The translations under genes were made by a program, and so were the position numbers. The notes beneath the pieces are model-generated. The model had not been told where the DNA came from. It did no database searches and saw only the letters and a list, made by a program, of their open reading frames with translations. Positions 46,901 through 57,555 of a stretch of 64,000 nt of DNA are shown here, in pieces. Source of the stretch: Niastella vici (GTDB taxonomy: Bacteria; Bacteroidota; Bacteroidia; Chitinophagales; Chitinophagaceae); assembly GCF_002077945.1 (NCBI RefSeq), contig NZ_LVYD01000048.1, positions 158,253-222,252 of the forward strand. Direction: 5' to 3'. The stretch's first letter is position 1; the number at the start of each line of letters is the position of its first letter.

Positions 46901-47298
46901 ATTTAATTGATGATATTTTAAGTGTAAAGGACTCAAAACATTATTACCATCTCAAATTCCTCGCCGCACAACACCTTTCATCGGTACTGAAAATAAGATT
47001 TGTATTACAGCCTTTTTCATTTTTGTTTCTATTGCAGGGCGACAAGAAATACCATATTGTATGGGAGACGCTAAATAGCGAAGAAGCCACTTATGTATGG
47101 CATTTTGAAAAAACAATGGATGCGTTGCGAAACGGGCTAATTGAAATCGAAGCAGTGCTAAATGAAATCAAGAATACAGGCAAACAGGATTATCTTAACA
47201 AAGATCATCCAAACTTTAGCAGGATCATGCATGACTATTCTGCTGCCCAAAAGGGGTTTACCGTATGGAAAGGTTTTCTGGAGCAAAGATTGGTATAG
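43918..47298 (+). CDS. TOTE-type archaeo-eukaryotic primase fused to SF2 helicase
   Basis: An 1126-residue protein. Residues about 5-215 match the archaeo-eukaryotic primase domain named for TOTE conflict systems: AADFDES with D100 and D102, then SRSGRGGHVWMFFE with H141. An SF2 helicase follows: Walker A PPGSGKT (389-395), DECH (478-481), GLTATP, and a second RecA fold with QYLGRVQRTE. Residues about 740-1126 are a long region I do not recognise. TOTE proteins are proposed conflict or defence components that copy or unwind invading nucleic acids; direct evidence is limited. It is divergent from the kinase-like gene and flanked by repeat elements B and C. Confidence 0.82.
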   Translation: MMTPLSNESLNVFMPLFKGRQDVFAIRWERDGRSGYMPAYDLNWDEFAIHKANGGTLKDFPNKTYSQLTEQRLLNHLAGKEVIGLYPLLPDNSSWFIAADFDESESGKISWQDEVKLFMDACERYKLPVYLERSRSGRGGHVWMFFENSYPAFKSRRIMLHILESTGIISPFDKNSNYDRLFPNQDSHSGKGIGNLIALPLQKKSLENNNSCFIDPVNYMSYLDQWSFLRTIKKVGIQQLEEVYNSLTGSDHKHIQTVSTNSAVLQITLNTNIKIPRANLSPDLVNFLRDSLNFINSEYIIKKKLGKNTFGTEAYFRMLEERDGYVLIPRGFVRELLLYCKEKRIPYQLNDERKKLREVNYLFKGSLYDYQKAAVDTATKKEMGIIVAPPGSGKTIIGLSIIAQKKQPALIIVHRKQLFDQWTERIQSFLGIAEPFIGKIVQGQQKIGAHITVAMIQSVAGINASHDIFKSFGTIIIDECHHVPAKTFRQVISNFHCYYLYGLTATPIRKNNDEKLIFIHIGEVIHEMKLPTQNNAPVKKVSIIIRETELLVPFDYKTDKTETLLQILIHDSSRNRLIIDDIISEVNTGKKVLVLTERKAHIQTLYQYLKTKFEVITISGEDSESAKKTKFSQINSGNFQILISTGQFLGEGADIPSLDCLVLAYPFSFEGKMIQYLGRVQRTEATPVIYDYRDIHVDYLEKLFRQRSRYYQRLLHTGQIQRLDELVLIFNEDKVFINTDATILQIDQLDLPIQVEKFKTEVAWKIRVLNYDEENSEIRAEIIDYAANPEINTGNQISLQFQPIDKIRFRSLDTARLLHAVELKRFTSTPKVSEEPSDNASQQTFKTITKPAEWVIKKIMKVPFPKIQFSNACVAFTIFIEELGQDIKFQIENPDIRPEFEAVKDYFIKILKKKLIATEIEIRYNENQILSTTTSSEDINKINSGIIDSVRFEFVKKKILPFKGNKDNNQILNTLDTLLISNETPLKEMFKSDKDLIDDILSVKDSKHYYHLKFLAAQHLSSVLKIRFVLQPFSFLFLLQGDKKYHIVWETLNSEEATYVWHFEKTMDALRNGLIEIEAVLNEIKNTGKQDYLNKDHPNFSRIMHDYSAAQKGFTVWKGFLEQRLV

Positions 47299-47435
47299 TG
47301 GCATTATCATAAAATGAAGTTCAACACGTGCCTGCAGACATTCTTACTTATACAAGAATTTTACCGGATTCGAACCCGAAAGCTGTTCATTCCAAAGACA
47401 TAAAACATTTCAAAAAGATCAATTCAATTGCTTAA

Positions 47436-47553
47436 ACGCAAAAACCCGCTACAGGAGCGGGTTTTACAATTTCGTGGAGTCCGCCGACAGATTGTCGAAC
47501 CAATTAAATATTTTGTTTAATCGTATGAGCACTGTAAAGCAACTGATAGATAA
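47436..47553 (-). repeat. Dispersed element, full copy C
   Basis: A perfect hairpin AAAACCCGCT/AGCGGGTTTT (47441-47465) is followed by GTGGAGTCCGCCGACAGATT (47474-47493), GTCGAACCAATTAAA and the tail GTAAAGCAACTGATAGATAAA (ends about 47553). It differs from A by one base in the core. The text before it (ACAAGAATTTTACCGGATTCG) aligns with that before copy B. Confidence 0.8.
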
Positions 47554-47597
47554 ATTTAAGTGCATGTAATTTTGGGAAACGCGTTTACGCTTTCTTT

Positions 47598-47792
47598 ATG
47601 GATTGCACTACTTTCGAATTCGCCTTGCTTGCTGCTAGCCAAAAAGAACTGGAAATAATTGCTTTGAAAGAGCCAGAGGCGTTTTGCATACTATTGCACC
47701 GAAAAATACTCTTGTCCAATAATTCGGGATGGACATTCGATTCCAATCAAATGCCCAGTTATAGTAAAGAAAACATCAATATAGCTGTCTAG
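47598..47792 (+). CDS. Possible small protein, 64 residues
   Basis: A frame starting 45 bases after element C with a helical first half (LLAASQKELEIIALKEPEAF). There is no recognisable domain and no clear ribosome-binding site, so it may be chance or a remnant. Confidence 0.25.
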   Translation: MDCTTFEFALLAASQKELEIIALKEPEAFCILLHRKILLSNNSGWTFDSNQMPSYSKENINIAV

Positions 47793-47999
47793 ATATAGAT
47801 GGCTCACTTACCAATTTGTCGCCCCGCAGTCATCAACGAGTGTTTCAACTTCTGTGCCTGCTGCCGAAAATAAATATTATCAGGGTTTACGCTCTATCGG
47901 GTATGCACTTATTTTGTTGAACCAATGTAAATCCTGGTTATTTATAAGAAATTTACCTAAATAAGTTCCAGAGTTACAATATTAACCAACAAAGGCTAT

Positions 48000-48860
48000 T
48001 TATGAAAAGAACAATTGCTTAAGTTCATCAACCAATAAATATCTGCCCCGGTATTTTCTATGCAACATACGGTGACAATTGGAGCATACGATAGCTAGGT
48101 CTTGCACGGTTGTTCTCCGCATTCCTCCAATTGCTATCGGTTGGCGATGATGGCATTCAATAAAGTCATCCCCCAGCTCAGGGTATACAGTAGAAAAATT
48201 GAAAGAACAAGCTTCACAAAATAAACGATTTTCTTTTTTTGCTAGGGTTTTGGCTTTTTTTATCGCCTTGGGATCCCTTTCGTAAAATTTATGCGTACGC
48301 AATACAGCTCTTTCTGCGCCTTCCATAAATGTTTCGTCATCCTCCATGGTTGGAGAAACAACAAAGTCAATTGCATTGTCTGTATCTGGCAACAGATTAT
48401 CAAACGCATGCCATACATAGTTTTGTTTTTGGACTATAGCTAATCCGGGTTGATTTCTTTTTTCAATAGTTTCAATGGTGCATATCTGACCACGGTTACA
48501 TTTAAAGAAACTCCATATTGCTTTATTTACTTGATAAGGGATAGTTGGCGTTCCCACCACCAGCACATCACGTGTATAAGGATGAGAAGGGATACCATCC
48601 CTTCTTATTAATCTATTTATAGGAGTCACCAAATGGGTAATATACCACCCTTCTTCACGATTTCCAGCCGGCAGCAAAGATTGAAATAATACCATCAATT
48701 CACCTGGTTGTGCCTTTATGTAATTAGTAGGATACCACTTTTTGTTCTTGGAGAAGTTTAAAGGGAATATGTCACCGGTGGAGAATTCAGTGTAAGCCCA
48801 CTCTGCCCCTTCGTCACGGGTAACACTTTTGATCCATTTAATATCCGTTGCATTTGCCAT
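48000..48860 (-). CDS. HNH endonuclease (McrA-like)
   Basis: A 286-residue protein. Its C-terminal 90 residues form an HNH nuclease: CEAC (first zinc pair), DFIECHHRQPIAIGG with the double His, and VCSNCHRMLHR (second Cys pair and final His). The N-terminal 190 residues, with WAYTEFSTGDIFPL and WYITHLVTPI, form a separate domain, possibly for reading modified DNA as in McrA-type enzymes; that is inference. It lies on the same strand as the large helicase operon but 417 bases downstream of it, so it may be part of the same defence island rather than the same transcript. Confidence 0.82.
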   Translation of the reverse strand: MANATDIKWIKSVTRDEGAEWAYTEFSTGDIFPLNFSKNKKWYPTNYIKAQPGELMVLFQSLLPAGNREEGWYITHLVTPINRLIRRDGIPSHPYTRDVLVVGTPTIPYQVNKAIWSFFKCNRGQICTIETIEKRNQPGLAIVQKQNYVWHAFDNLLPDTDNAIDFVVSPTMEDDETFMEGAERAVLRTHKFYERDPKAIKKAKTLAKKENRLFCEACSFNFSTVYPELGDDFIECHHRQPIAIGGMRRTTVQDLAIVCSNCHRMLHRKYRGRYLLVDELKQLFFS

Positions 48861-49277
48861 AACTACGTTTTAATAAATAATTAGAATTGGATGGGTGGTT
48901 GAATAACTTTATTTATTGGGAATGCTTATAAAATGCCTCATGATACTAGCTTTGCCTCCAATCCCTTTGACGGTATTTTATCACTTGCCACTTGTAAGCT
49001 ATTGCATCGATTAACCAAACAAACCGGTGACAATATGCCTTACCTCCAAACGTTCCTGTTCCGATTTTTCCTGGCATAAATGTCTTATAAAGGCATAGTG
49101 ATAATTTACTCAACAAAAACTACCGAGGTTAATGGTAAAGTAAGCCGATATCGCTTACATGAAACTTAAATAATGCCCTGGCAATAGCCTAACAATGAAT
49201 GCGTAAAATTTTGTGATTATCAAATAGGTTTGACTTTTACCAATTTTCCTATAAAAGCGGTATAAACTATAAAATTC
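48861..49277. other. Intergenic region between HNH and SF1 helicase genes
   Basis: A 417-base stretch. It contains a 48-codon plus-strand frame (48933-49079, with SFASNPFDGILSLATCKLL) of unknown value, and should include the HNH promoter. No terminator hairpin was seen. Confidence 0.35.
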
Positions 49278-52200
49278 TTAGCTCGATTGTCTTTCAAATA
49301 AAAGAAAATTCGATAATATACCAGATGGGGTCTTAGCGTTTCTATCGAATATCTCTATATTAGCGAAAACGATAAAACTGTCTTTAGCCCGCGAAACTGC
49401 AACATTTAACATATTGGGCTTATTACCGCGATCAAAAAACATTGAAGCAGAATCACCCTTCCCGTAAACCATAGAAAATAGCACGATGTGTTTTTCGGCA
49501 CCTTGCAAGGCATGAACAGTTCCTATCTTCATAATATCTGTGTCAAAGCCAACTTTCTTCAATTCAAATCTTAAACTATTTTTTTGTCCAACGAAAGGGG
49601 TAACTATACCAACTGCATTTTCAACTTTCCCATATTTTGCTTCGATTTTGGATCTACTATTTAATAACCAATTTACAATAGCCTTCACCTCATTTAAATT
49701 TTGCCTGCTTGAATGGATCAAAGATGAATTTCCATCTACATGAATACAATACATTGGTGGAAACGGATTTGATTTGTCTGCTTTTCCTTTAAGAGGTTTA
49801 AGCCGGCCATTATAGGCTAAAACATTGCAATAACTAATTATCTCATCATAACATCTTCTGTGTTCAACCAATAAGACTCCTTTTTCCTTTGAACCTTTTT
49901 CCTTATAAATACTTGCATTTTGAGCCATTTTCATGATGCTACCAGAAGAGGCCAAAAATCCTTTTGGATCATACTGCTCCTCGAAAATAGAGTCTTCATA
50001 ATTATTAATGAGTCCCCCCCGTCTCAGATTTCCAATATCGACTTTACTGATTATATTCCAAACGGGTTCTATTTGTTTAATATCTCCAACAACGACAGCT
50101 TGTTTGGCAAGAGCAAATGTAGCAATACCAACCTCTGGCGAAACTTGACCAGCCTCATCAACAATTAATAAATCTATAAATTCAAGAAGGGGTGGGTTAT
50201 CAAAAATATTCTTGCCATCCTCTCCTTTTTGGAGAAATTTATACGAACTGAAAAACTTTGGCGCCATGTAAAAAGTACTTACAAAGCAAGGTGTAATCAT
50301 AGCTTGGCGGGTCCATCTATTAATAGTCTGATTTGTCCCTTTTCTCTCAAAATTCGGGTCCATTAAATCCTCCTCAATAGCCATTAGCCACCTTCCTTCC
50401 CAATAGTGAACGGCCAATTGAAAGGCTTGGTGTCGAAGTGTGATATCTAATTCATCATAGAAACCGTTTTGCTTAGACATTTGCAAATCTTGCTTTTGTT
50501 GCGCTTCAATTTTAATATTCTCAGCTGCCAAATATTCATTCTCATTTTTAGCTGGATTGCCTTTTATCCCGTACACTCTCTTCCAATCTTTCCAATCTGA
50601 AATGGCCTGAATTAGCTTTCTTGCGGTTTCTATTTTCTTATTAATTTTTTCTAAAATGCCAGCTTTTGTTAACTCCAATTGACTAATATCAGATATTAAA
50701 GAGCCTCTTAAAATTATTTTAATTTCGGCGGTCCTATTTCTTAATGCTACTTTTATTCCTAAAAAACAAAACAACTTCCTAAAAAAAGACTCGTTTTTAA
50801 AATATAACAAAATTTCCTTTTCCAGCTTTGTCAAAGTAGTTATGTCAGTATCAAAAGCAGAGTCATTTAAAAGACCTCTAATGTAGTACCTCGCACGGTC
50901 AGCGCCATCTGAAAGATAATCAGATAGAAACAGCTCCTCTTTTTGCAAGTATTCTTTCCAAAGTCTAGTGGCATCATTTAATGACACATTTAATTCTTTA
51001 ATTTCATTTTGCAATCTTTGAATAACATCTTCAATGCTTAATAATGTTGAATTAAAGTAATCAGCCCCTTTTTGTAAATAATAGCTCTTTGCTTCATTGA
51101 CGTAATTCAGATTTTCAATTTTTGTAAATAACCCATCGTCGTTTTGCTTTTTGTAATTGATCCCTTTCAATTCCACATCGGATTTATTATTAGCAGGCAA
51201 AAAAGTGGCATAACCTTCGATATCTGGAAGCCACCGACCTTTTAACGGTCCATTTCTTTCATTCGATTTTGAAAAACTATCAATGATATTAGTTACAGCT
51301 TGATTGTTTGTCGAACAGGCAAGAATAATTGGAGGAGATGCACCATTTAAAGCGCTTTCAACAATTTTGTTCGCAACTAGGCTTTGTATGAGAGTTGTCT
51401 TTCCAGTTCCGGGAGGACCATTTACTGCGAATACATGCGACTGCGATTGCAATAATGTATATAATGCCCGCCTTTGTGATAATGATAGTGAAAAATTAAA
51501 ACCCATTTGTCCTAGATGCAATGAGTTTAACTCAATAAATTGCGATACTGTTAGAGGAGGGTTCTCAGTATTGTTTTTTAACTCTATTAAAGTGGATAGT
51601 AATTTCGGTAAACTCTTTTCATTCAATAATTTTTCATACAGCTGTATTATCCCAATCCCGGCATTAATATCTTCATCAGGCAATAAGACAATACCATTTT
51701 TTACTACGGTATATCCTTCGATTTGATAAGTCTCGATTGATTGACCGACACAACGCTTAAATATTTCATTAATACTTTCGATATATTCTGGGTAACTGTC
51801 GTACTTTTCCTTACCAATTGCAGTTGCTAGGTCTACTTTTTCTACAGTACTAAAAATGAATTCGGTTCTTTCATCTGCCAACGGCTCCAAAAATCTACGT
51901 TGAAATATAGGAAATAGTTCCTCTGAATTACTAAGTTTTCCTTGTCTGTCTAGTATAGCGAAGTACCAATAAGGAAATTTTGGAGTTTTGTCTTTTAAAT
52001 AGATTAAACGGTCTGGCAATGGAACGATTTTAATAGGAGCTATCAGAACAGCGACATACTTTAACTTCATCCAGTTCTCACTTTCTCTATTCGGAATACC
52101 CTTTTTCTTGTTGATACGATCTTCTTCAAAATCAATTAAAGCATTTACTCGTTCCAGGTCAACGATCAAGTCATTTTTGATATCCCAAGCCTGAATCTCA

Positions 52201-52301
52201 AAATGCCGCAGTCTATCAAGATCAATATTGGTGTTTATTGAATCAGATAAACTCTTTTTCCAATAACCTATCCATTTTTTTTGCTCTATTAATGACGTCA
52301 T
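49278..52301 (-). CDS. SF1 helicase (UPF1/DNA2-like, AAA_11/AAA_12)
   Basis: A 1007-residue helicase. Q motif and Walker A NGPPGTGKTTL (294-304) are followed by a long helical insertion (about 380-620). The second half has LIVDEAGQVSPEVG (DEAG, motif II), VVGDIKQIEPVW (motif III), LLVEHRRCYDEII, GIVTPFVGQ, and GTVHALQGAEKHIV with NVAVSRAKDSF (motifs V and VI). The order is that of 5'-3' SF1B UPF1-like enzymes, which here could unwind DNA or RNA. The N-terminal 250 residues are unassigned. It follows the 1719-residue helicase by 94 bases on the same strand, so they are probably one transcript. Confidence 0.88.
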   Translation of the reverse strand: MTSLIEQKKWIGYWKKSLSDSINTNIDLDRLRHFEIQAWDIKNDLIVDLERVNALIDFEEDRINKKKGIPNRESENWMKLKYVAVLIAPIKIVPLPDRLIYLKDKTPKFPYWYFAILDRQGKLSNSEELFPIFQRRFLEPLADERTEFIFSTVEKVDLATAIGKEKYDSYPEYIESINEIFKRCVGQSIETYQIEGYTVVKNGIVLLPDEDINAGIGIIQLYEKLLNEKSLPKLLSTLIELKNNTENPPLTVSQFIELNSLHLGQMGFNFSLSLSQRRALYTLLQSQSHVFAVNGPPGTGKTTLIQSLVANKIVESALNGASPPIILACSTNNQAVTNIIDSFSKSNERNGPLKGRWLPDIEGYATFLPANNKSDVELKGINYKKQNDDGLFTKIENLNYVNEAKSYYLQKGADYFNSTLLSIEDVIQRLQNEIKELNVSLNDATRLWKEYLQKEELFLSDYLSDGADRARYYIRGLLNDSAFDTDITTLTKLEKEILLYFKNESFFRKLFCFLGIKVALRNRTAEIKIILRGSLISDISQLELTKAGILEKINKKIETARKLIQAISDWKDWKRVYGIKGNPAKNENEYLAAENIKIEAQQKQDLQMSKQNGFYDELDITLRHQAFQLAVHYWEGRWLMAIEEDLMDPNFERKGTNQTINRWTRQAMITPCFVSTFYMAPKFFSSYKFLQKGEDGKNIFDNPPLLEFIDLLIVDEAGQVSPEVGIATFALAKQAVVVGDIKQIEPVWNIISKVDIGNLRRGGLINNYEDSIFEEQYDPKGFLASSGSIMKMAQNASIYKEKGSKEKGVLLVEHRRCYDEIISYCNVLAYNGRLKPLKGKADKSNPFPPMYCIHVDGNSSLIHSSRQNLNEVKAIVNWLLNSRSKIEAKYGKVENAVGIVTPFVGQKNSLRFELKKVGFDTDIMKIGTVHALQGAEKHIVLFSMVYGKGDSASMFFDRGNKPNMLNVAVSRAKDSFIVFANIEIFDRNAKTPSGILSNFLLFERQSS

Positions 52302-52395
52302 AAATAAATTTTGTATTCTAGATATGGATTTATTGAATACTCAGGGAGTCCGTTTCATGATCTTAATTATTCATGCCTCCCCTGTTAAATTTATT

Positions 52396-55300
52396 TTAAT
52401 ATCGTGTTTTCACAATTGCATCCATAATATTTAATTCCTTTAACGGATAATTAAATAATTTCCTGACACTATCCTTTTTATCGTTGCTCCAGAAAGGATG
52501 AGTCACTAAATAAACATCTTTACCAGCATTAATTAGATAGTTGCCATTCACCATATCCCGTGTACCATTTAATTTCTGCTCAAGAGTGGCAAGCAATACA
52601 TTATTTATATACCCATGCCAATGCCGGGCTGAAAAATCCAATAGCACATCTTTACAGTCAGCCATTGCAGCAAGATCAAGTGCAATTCTCCAATTTAGTA
52701 AACTATGATACGGTTGATTATAATAATCCCTTAAACAATCATAACAAGAAGAAGTGCAATTTAGCTCATGCTCATTCAACATCAATATTTGTTCGTATAC
52801 ATTACCATTAGGAAGCAAAGAGCGGATAAACACTTCTTTGGATATTTCAAGATCAGTACTTCCATTCAAATAATTACAATATCCGGCACCATTATCAGCC
52901 TTTTCAACTATATATGCTTCAAGTTTTAAACTTTTTGGAGCAATACGGTATCCTACATCCAGTTCTTTTGTTTCGATATCCAATTTATCGCAAATAGCCT
53001 TTCTTACTAAAAAAGCCCAAGACAAAAAAGCTGCCTTGTGATAAGGATTTTTTGGTTCCAATTCACAAAACGAAGGAACAGTATCAATAGAAAGTGTAAT
53101 AACTCCAGTGTGTCTTGAAGCCACAAGAACATAGTCATCCTCATGTAATAATCTTTGCGGCGGCAACTTTAAAAGGTTCTTCACTACCCATCTTTTTGTG
53201 CCAGGGATTTGTCCAAGCTTAAAAAGATTTCCATTATTGTCATTAATCTGATGCACTATTCCATCATCCGGCACTTTGTTGGAACGGATCCAAATATTTT
53301 GTATCGGGATTTCATGATTTAATTTCGAATTAGGGTCCAGAGAGACCTGTCCTGTACGTGAAGACCATTCAATTTTCCCATCAAAATCATCAGGTTTAAC
53401 ACCGTACTCCAGACAAAAACCTAAAGGAGAGCAAGCATTTATTCTTTCCAATTCCCCTCCACAAACTTTACACGGAATACCCTCCTCAATTTTTCCGTAA
53501 ATTGTATTACAATCGGGATTAATGCATTTATGTAAACCATCAGGCAGGACTCCTCTCCCGTCGGCTTCATCCGGCCTTCTGCGACCGGATACCGGAACAT
53601 AATGGACAAAGCCAACTGGCATCAGGATGCTTTTATCCTTTATAACCTCACTACCAGGAGCAAACTCTGCTATAGCAATTTCTAAATTTCGGTCAATAAC
53701 ATTCTCCGGTGGATAACTTCCAGGTTCATTTTGATAAAGTATCCTTGCTCTGGTTGGAAACCCAAACATTGGTAAATGACCTGCGTTTGCTAATCTTTCA
53801 CTCAATGCAACCTGAGTATACTCTTTACTTGAAACAACTTCGCTAATCTTATTCACAAGTTCACCCTGCAGCCGACAATATAAAACTTCGTTATCATCAT
53901 TAATATAGGTACCTTTTCTCAACTGGGATATCAATTGCAAAATAGTTGCCTTATGTTCATTTATCCAATGCTGAACTGTGTCTTTATGATAGAACCATGC
54001 CTCCGTCTTGCCTAACTCACCATGTACATTATCTGTAAGGTCATCCCCCTGCAGATCAATATTTCCAAAAGCACATCTCAAAACTTCTTTATTTAACATA
54101 CGCAGAAATATCTCTGGCCGTTCCAGCTCTAAATATGGATCGGGAGGTATACTTGATACCATACGGTGTGACTGTATGTAATGAGTTTGGTCATGACTAT
54201 TCCCCTTAGCTATGGTTAATGCCAGTGAAAGGGGCATGCCTCTTCTTCCAGCACGCCCAACCCTTTGCTGATAATTGAATCGCTGGGGAGGAACATTGCC
54301 CATCATAACAGCGGACAAAGAGCCAATATCAACGCCTGCCTCCATAGTGGTAGTCACGCTTAAAAGATCAATTTCCTCAACTTTCGCTTCCTCTCCATCC
54401 AATATCCTGCCCTGAAACAATCGCTGCCTTTTCCTAGCATGTTCTTTATCCGTTTGTCCTGACAATTCCTCACAGTGTAAACGAGAGAATCCATGCTCCC
54501 TTGATAGGGAAGAGATATAGATATAGTAATTGTTAAGATTTCTTATATTTTCCTCATTCAAGCTTACTGAGTCCGGAAGCCTTGCATTACAGTTAATGCA
54601 ATAACCGGCACTTGAATGCAGATGCGTTGTACCACATGTTGCACATATCCATGCAGGATCCCCGGCATGGGCAGGTGTAAATACCAAGCCTTTACCTGTC
54701 AGTAACCTATTCGTTTTTGAATCAATGATATTGTTCTTACATAGGAATTCTATTATTGCTTCCGATTCCCTTTCAGGAAAATCCCATCTGCTAAAGTTGA
54801 AAACCTTCCTTGCATATTTCCATAACTTATTAGGAAACCCATCTGCGCTTTCCTTAAAAACCCCCTTTATTCTCCACGTTTCACCTAAAATCCGGATACA
54901 GGCATTAATAAACTCCTGTATCCTTTCATTTCCAAAATCAGCAGACGCCATGATTTTGCCTTGTACCAGAGACTCCAGGGATCTTTTATTATGCGAAAAA
55001 GCGTTGATAAGAATCTCGTTTTTAGCAGCTTTAATAATGCTATTATGCAAGGTCATTTCAATAGCTCCTTCATGTATAGGAGAGAATGTATTGCCTGAAA
55101 AATCATAATTTTTCACCCAATCCTGGTTTATCAATGGGGATGGGCCTCCGGGATTAATACCGGTTTGAAATAACTGATCAATAACAACATTTTCGATACT
55201 ATTAAGTTTTACTGTATTTTTATTCTGAAAGAACTGCATGATTTCCTTTTTATCATGTTCGTCTTCCCACATCTCGTAATTAATTATTTTCCTGTATACA

Positions 55301-57555
55301 TCGCTATAAATTCTATGATTGGGTATGACTTCCTTAAAAACCTGCGTTTCCTCAGGAGTTAATGATGCTTTAAAAGCATTCAACGACTCTTTATAAAAGT
55401 ATTTCTTAAGAATATCCTTTTCGACAGAACCACTATCGAGACTATTGAGCAATACAGCCCTCATAATGTCCCGGTAATGATCCCACTCTATCCCTGCGGA
55501 TAGTTTTGCGGCAGCAGATCTGCTATCTGAAAACAGTACAACCTTTGGACTAGGATGATCCGTAAAATATAGGCGGATCATCCGGATAAGAGAATCTGCC
55601 ATAATTTGATTTATCTTTTGGACACCAGTGGAATGTCTGTATACAGGGGTAAGTCCCCCACTCTCTACATTCTTTTCTGTGTAATCACAATTGTAACAAT
55701 GGTTTGGATATACGCTGGAATAACCTGATTTTGGCTTATACATTAAATTCTTACCCATCAGCGAGATAGAAAATGCTCCTGTTCTATGATCAAATGCACA
55801 TTTTTTCCACTGATCATTTTTATCAGCTTCATACTCAAGATCATTGAACGGGTACAATGTATGAAAAGAGGGATTTTCCCTAAAGATATTTTTTTCTACC
55901 AGCAGAGACTTCCCTTTACTGTCCTCTGTATTCTCCCAGCCTCCCAGGTATAATTCACCACATTGACGGCATATCAGCACCTCCAGTACAACACTGCCAC
56001 ACTTACATAATACACGGGGGCGCCGATACAATTTGCCAATTGGCCTGCCTTCATATTTATATCCGTTATCCACCTCATGACACCCGGGATTAGTACAAGC
56101 CCAGAGTCCTTCAATGTTTCTGAAGAAATAGTGCGCTCTTATCGGCTGACGTGCATCTTTCTTTTCATTCTTTAGCCTGCTTAATCCGATAAGCAATCCC
56201 TCGAAAGCATCACCTGCTTCGTCACAGTTATCAAATAACCGGTTGGCGATTTCCCGACATTCCGTTGCTTTCCGAACTGTTTGCCGCAAACGTTGCAGAA
56301 TCTGGTCGCGTGAAAACAATTCTTCAATTGTCTGATCAGTAACCGCAGGATCCTTTAACCCTATATATTCATCAAGATTTTTCAAATATGGATAGGTGCA
56401 GTTATCCTCCTGTTGCTTATCATTAATAAGGGCGAACTTCTCATAATCAGCTTCCTGCAATCCAAAAAATCCGGTTATAAACTTTTTGGTTCGCTCTGTT
56501 TTCTGCATGGATGCGCTAGAACAAAGAAACTGTACCTGCGAAGAATCAGGAGTAAGGCCTAACCGAACTAATAACAATTTGAGAAGATAGGCTACCTCTG
56601 TACCAGAAGTACCTCTGTAAGAATGGAGCTCATCTACCACTAAATGAAAAACATTTTTAGGATCAGATTGCAGCCACTCTCTAGTTTGATCAAATATATT
56701 ATGCTCCTGCTTACGCATCAACATAATGTTGAGCATAGAATAGTTTGTGATCAGAATATCCGGTGGTGTATCCTGCATCGTCCACCTGTCCAGATATTCA
56801 GCGTGTACACCTTCATCCATATTTGGATGATCATAGAGATATTCATTATCATCTTTTTCGGCCGCAATCTTTTTTACATTTTTCCATTCCTCTTTTAGCT
56901 GAGCCAATGCTTTTTTTAATATTGCTTTGTTTCCATCATTTCTTCTCCCTGCAATTAAGGTGATGCCTGTATAACGACCAAAGGAAATACGTCTTCCTTC
57001 TAAATGTGTGTCCAGGTAGTTAACGCAGTCCCCGCCACTCAGCCCCTTTCTCAAACGGCGCATTTGATCCTCAGCCAGTGCGTTTAGAGGATATAATATC
57101 AACCCTCTCATCGCAGGATGGCATCCAGTTTTTCGGTGAAGTTTTTCATGAAAGATGTCATAAATCAACGGAAAAAGGAAGCATTCTGTTTTTCCGGATC
57201 CCGTACCTGTTGTAGCAATAATATGCTTTCGTTGCCCTATGGCCTGATCTAGTGCCTCATACTGATGCTCATAAATCTTGCTTTCTTCCCCATTTTTGTC
57301 TGTAAACAATCCCCTGCGTGCAAATGCGGCGAATCTGGTATCCAACCCTATCTTCCTGCAAGCCTCATCCAATGTACAAAGTTCTTTATAACGAGGCACC
57401 AGTTCAATGATGAGCTCCTTACAAATCGCATCCGGCTCACTAAGTAATTTTCTCCGCTCTTCTTCCAGCTTTTCATATCTTAAAGGGATACCGGTATCAA
57501 GATATTTAAGGTATATATCCCGCAGTTGCCTCCATATTTCGAAAGCATTATTCAT
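52396..57555 (-). CDS. Giant SF2 helicase with DUF1998/zinc regions
   Basis: A 1719-residue protein. The helicase core has TTGTGSGKT (Walker A, 117-123), DELH (308-311), and later [13 protein letters not shown] with [11 protein letters not shown] (motifs V, VI; about 1110-1160). A large middle section contains zinc-binding clusters ([33 protein letters not shown]...[15 protein letters not shown]...CKVCGG). The C-terminal region has [18 protein letters not shown], the four-Cys signature of DUF1998/MrfA-type helicases. Such giants are found in DISARM (DrmA/DrmB) and Druantia (DruE) defence systems, but partner genes here differ. The start overlaps the stop of the 298-residue gene (ATGA). Confidence 0.88.
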   Translation of the reverse strand: MNNAFEIWRQLRDIYLKYLDTGIPLRYEKLEEERRKLLSEPDAICKELIIELVPRYKELCTLDEACRKIGLDTRFAAFARRGLFTDKNGEESKIYEHQYEALDQAIGQRKHIIATTGTGSGKTECFLFPLIYDIFHEKLHRKTGCHPAMRGLILYPLNALAEDQMRRLRKGLSGGDCVNYLDTHLEGRRISFGRYTGITLIAGRRNDGNKAILKKALAQLKEEWKNVKKIAAEKDDNEYLYDHPNMDEGVHAEYLDRWTMQDTPPDILITNYSMLNIMLMRKQEHNIFDQTREWLQSDPKNVFHLVVDELHSYRGTSGTEVAYLLKLLLVRLGLTPDSSQVQFLCSSASMQKTERTKKFITGFFGLQEADYEKFALINDKQQEDNCTYPYLKNLDEYIGLKDPAVTDQTIEELFSRDQILQRLRQTVRKATECREIANRLFDNCDEAGDAFEGLLIGLSRLKNEKKDARQPIRAHYFFRNIEGLWACTNPGCHEVDNGYKYEGRPIGKLYRRPRVLCKCGSVVLEVLICRQCGELYLGGWENTEDSKGKSLLVEKNIFRENPSFHTLYPFNDLEYEADKNDQWKKCAFDHRTGAFSISLMGKNLMYKPKSGYSSVYPNHCYNCDYTEKNVESGGLTPVYRHSTGVQKINQIMADSLIRMIRLYFTDHPSPKVVLFSDSRSAAAKLSAGIEWDHYRDIMRAVLLNSLDSGSVEKDILKKYFYKESLNAFKASLTPEETQVFKEVIPNHRIYSDVYRKIINYEMWEDEHDKKEIMQFFQNKNTVKLNSIENVVIDQLFQTGINPGGPSPLINQDWVKNYDFSGNTFSPIHEGAIEMTLHNSIIKAAKNEILINAFSHNKRSLESLVQGKIMASADFGNERIQEFINACIRILGETWRIKGVFKESADGFPNKLWKYARKVFNFSRWDFPERESEAIIEFLCKNNIIDSKTNRLLTGKGLVFTPAHAGDPAWICATCGTTHLHSSAGYCINCNARLPDSVSLNEENIRNLNNYYIYISSLSREHGFSRLHCEELSGQTDKEHARKRQRLFQGRILDGEEAKVEEIDLLSVTTTMEAGVDIGSLSAVMMGNVPPQRFNYQQRVGRAGRRGMPLSLALTIAKGNSHDQTHYIQSHRMVSSIPPDPYLELERPEIFLRMLNKEVLRCAFGNIDLQGDDLTDNVHGELGKTEAWFYHKDTVQHWINEHKATILQLISQLRKGTYINDDNEVLYCRLQGELVNKISEVVSSKEYTQVALSERLANAGHLPMFGFPTRARILYQNEPGSYPPENVIDRNLEIAIAEFAPGSEVIKDKSILMPVGFVHYVPVSGRRRPDEADGRGVLPDGLHKCINPDCNTIYGKIEEGIPCKVCGGELERINACSPLGFCLEYGVKPDDFDGKIEWSSRTGQVSLDPNSKLNHEIPIQNIWIRSNKVPDDGIVHQINDNNGNLFKLGQIPGTKRWVVKNLLKLPPQRLLHEDDYVLVASRHTGVITLSIDTVPSFCELEPKNPYHKAAFLSWAFLVRKAICDKLDIETKELDVGYRIAPKSLKLEAYIVEKADNGAGYCNYLNGSTDLEISKEVFIRSLLPNGNVYEQILMLNEHELNCTSSCYDCLRDYYNQPYHSLLNWRIALDLAAMADCKDVLLDFSARHWHGYINNVLLATLEQKLNGTRDMVNGNYLINAGKDVYLVTHPFWSNDKKDSVRKLFNYPLKELNIMDAIVKTRY

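Noticed and set aside
39486..47553. Insertion-sequence ends
   Set aside because: The elements lie in direct orientation, contain no transposase between them and have a terminator-like hairpin with strand-specific G-U pairs rather than inverted terminal repeats.
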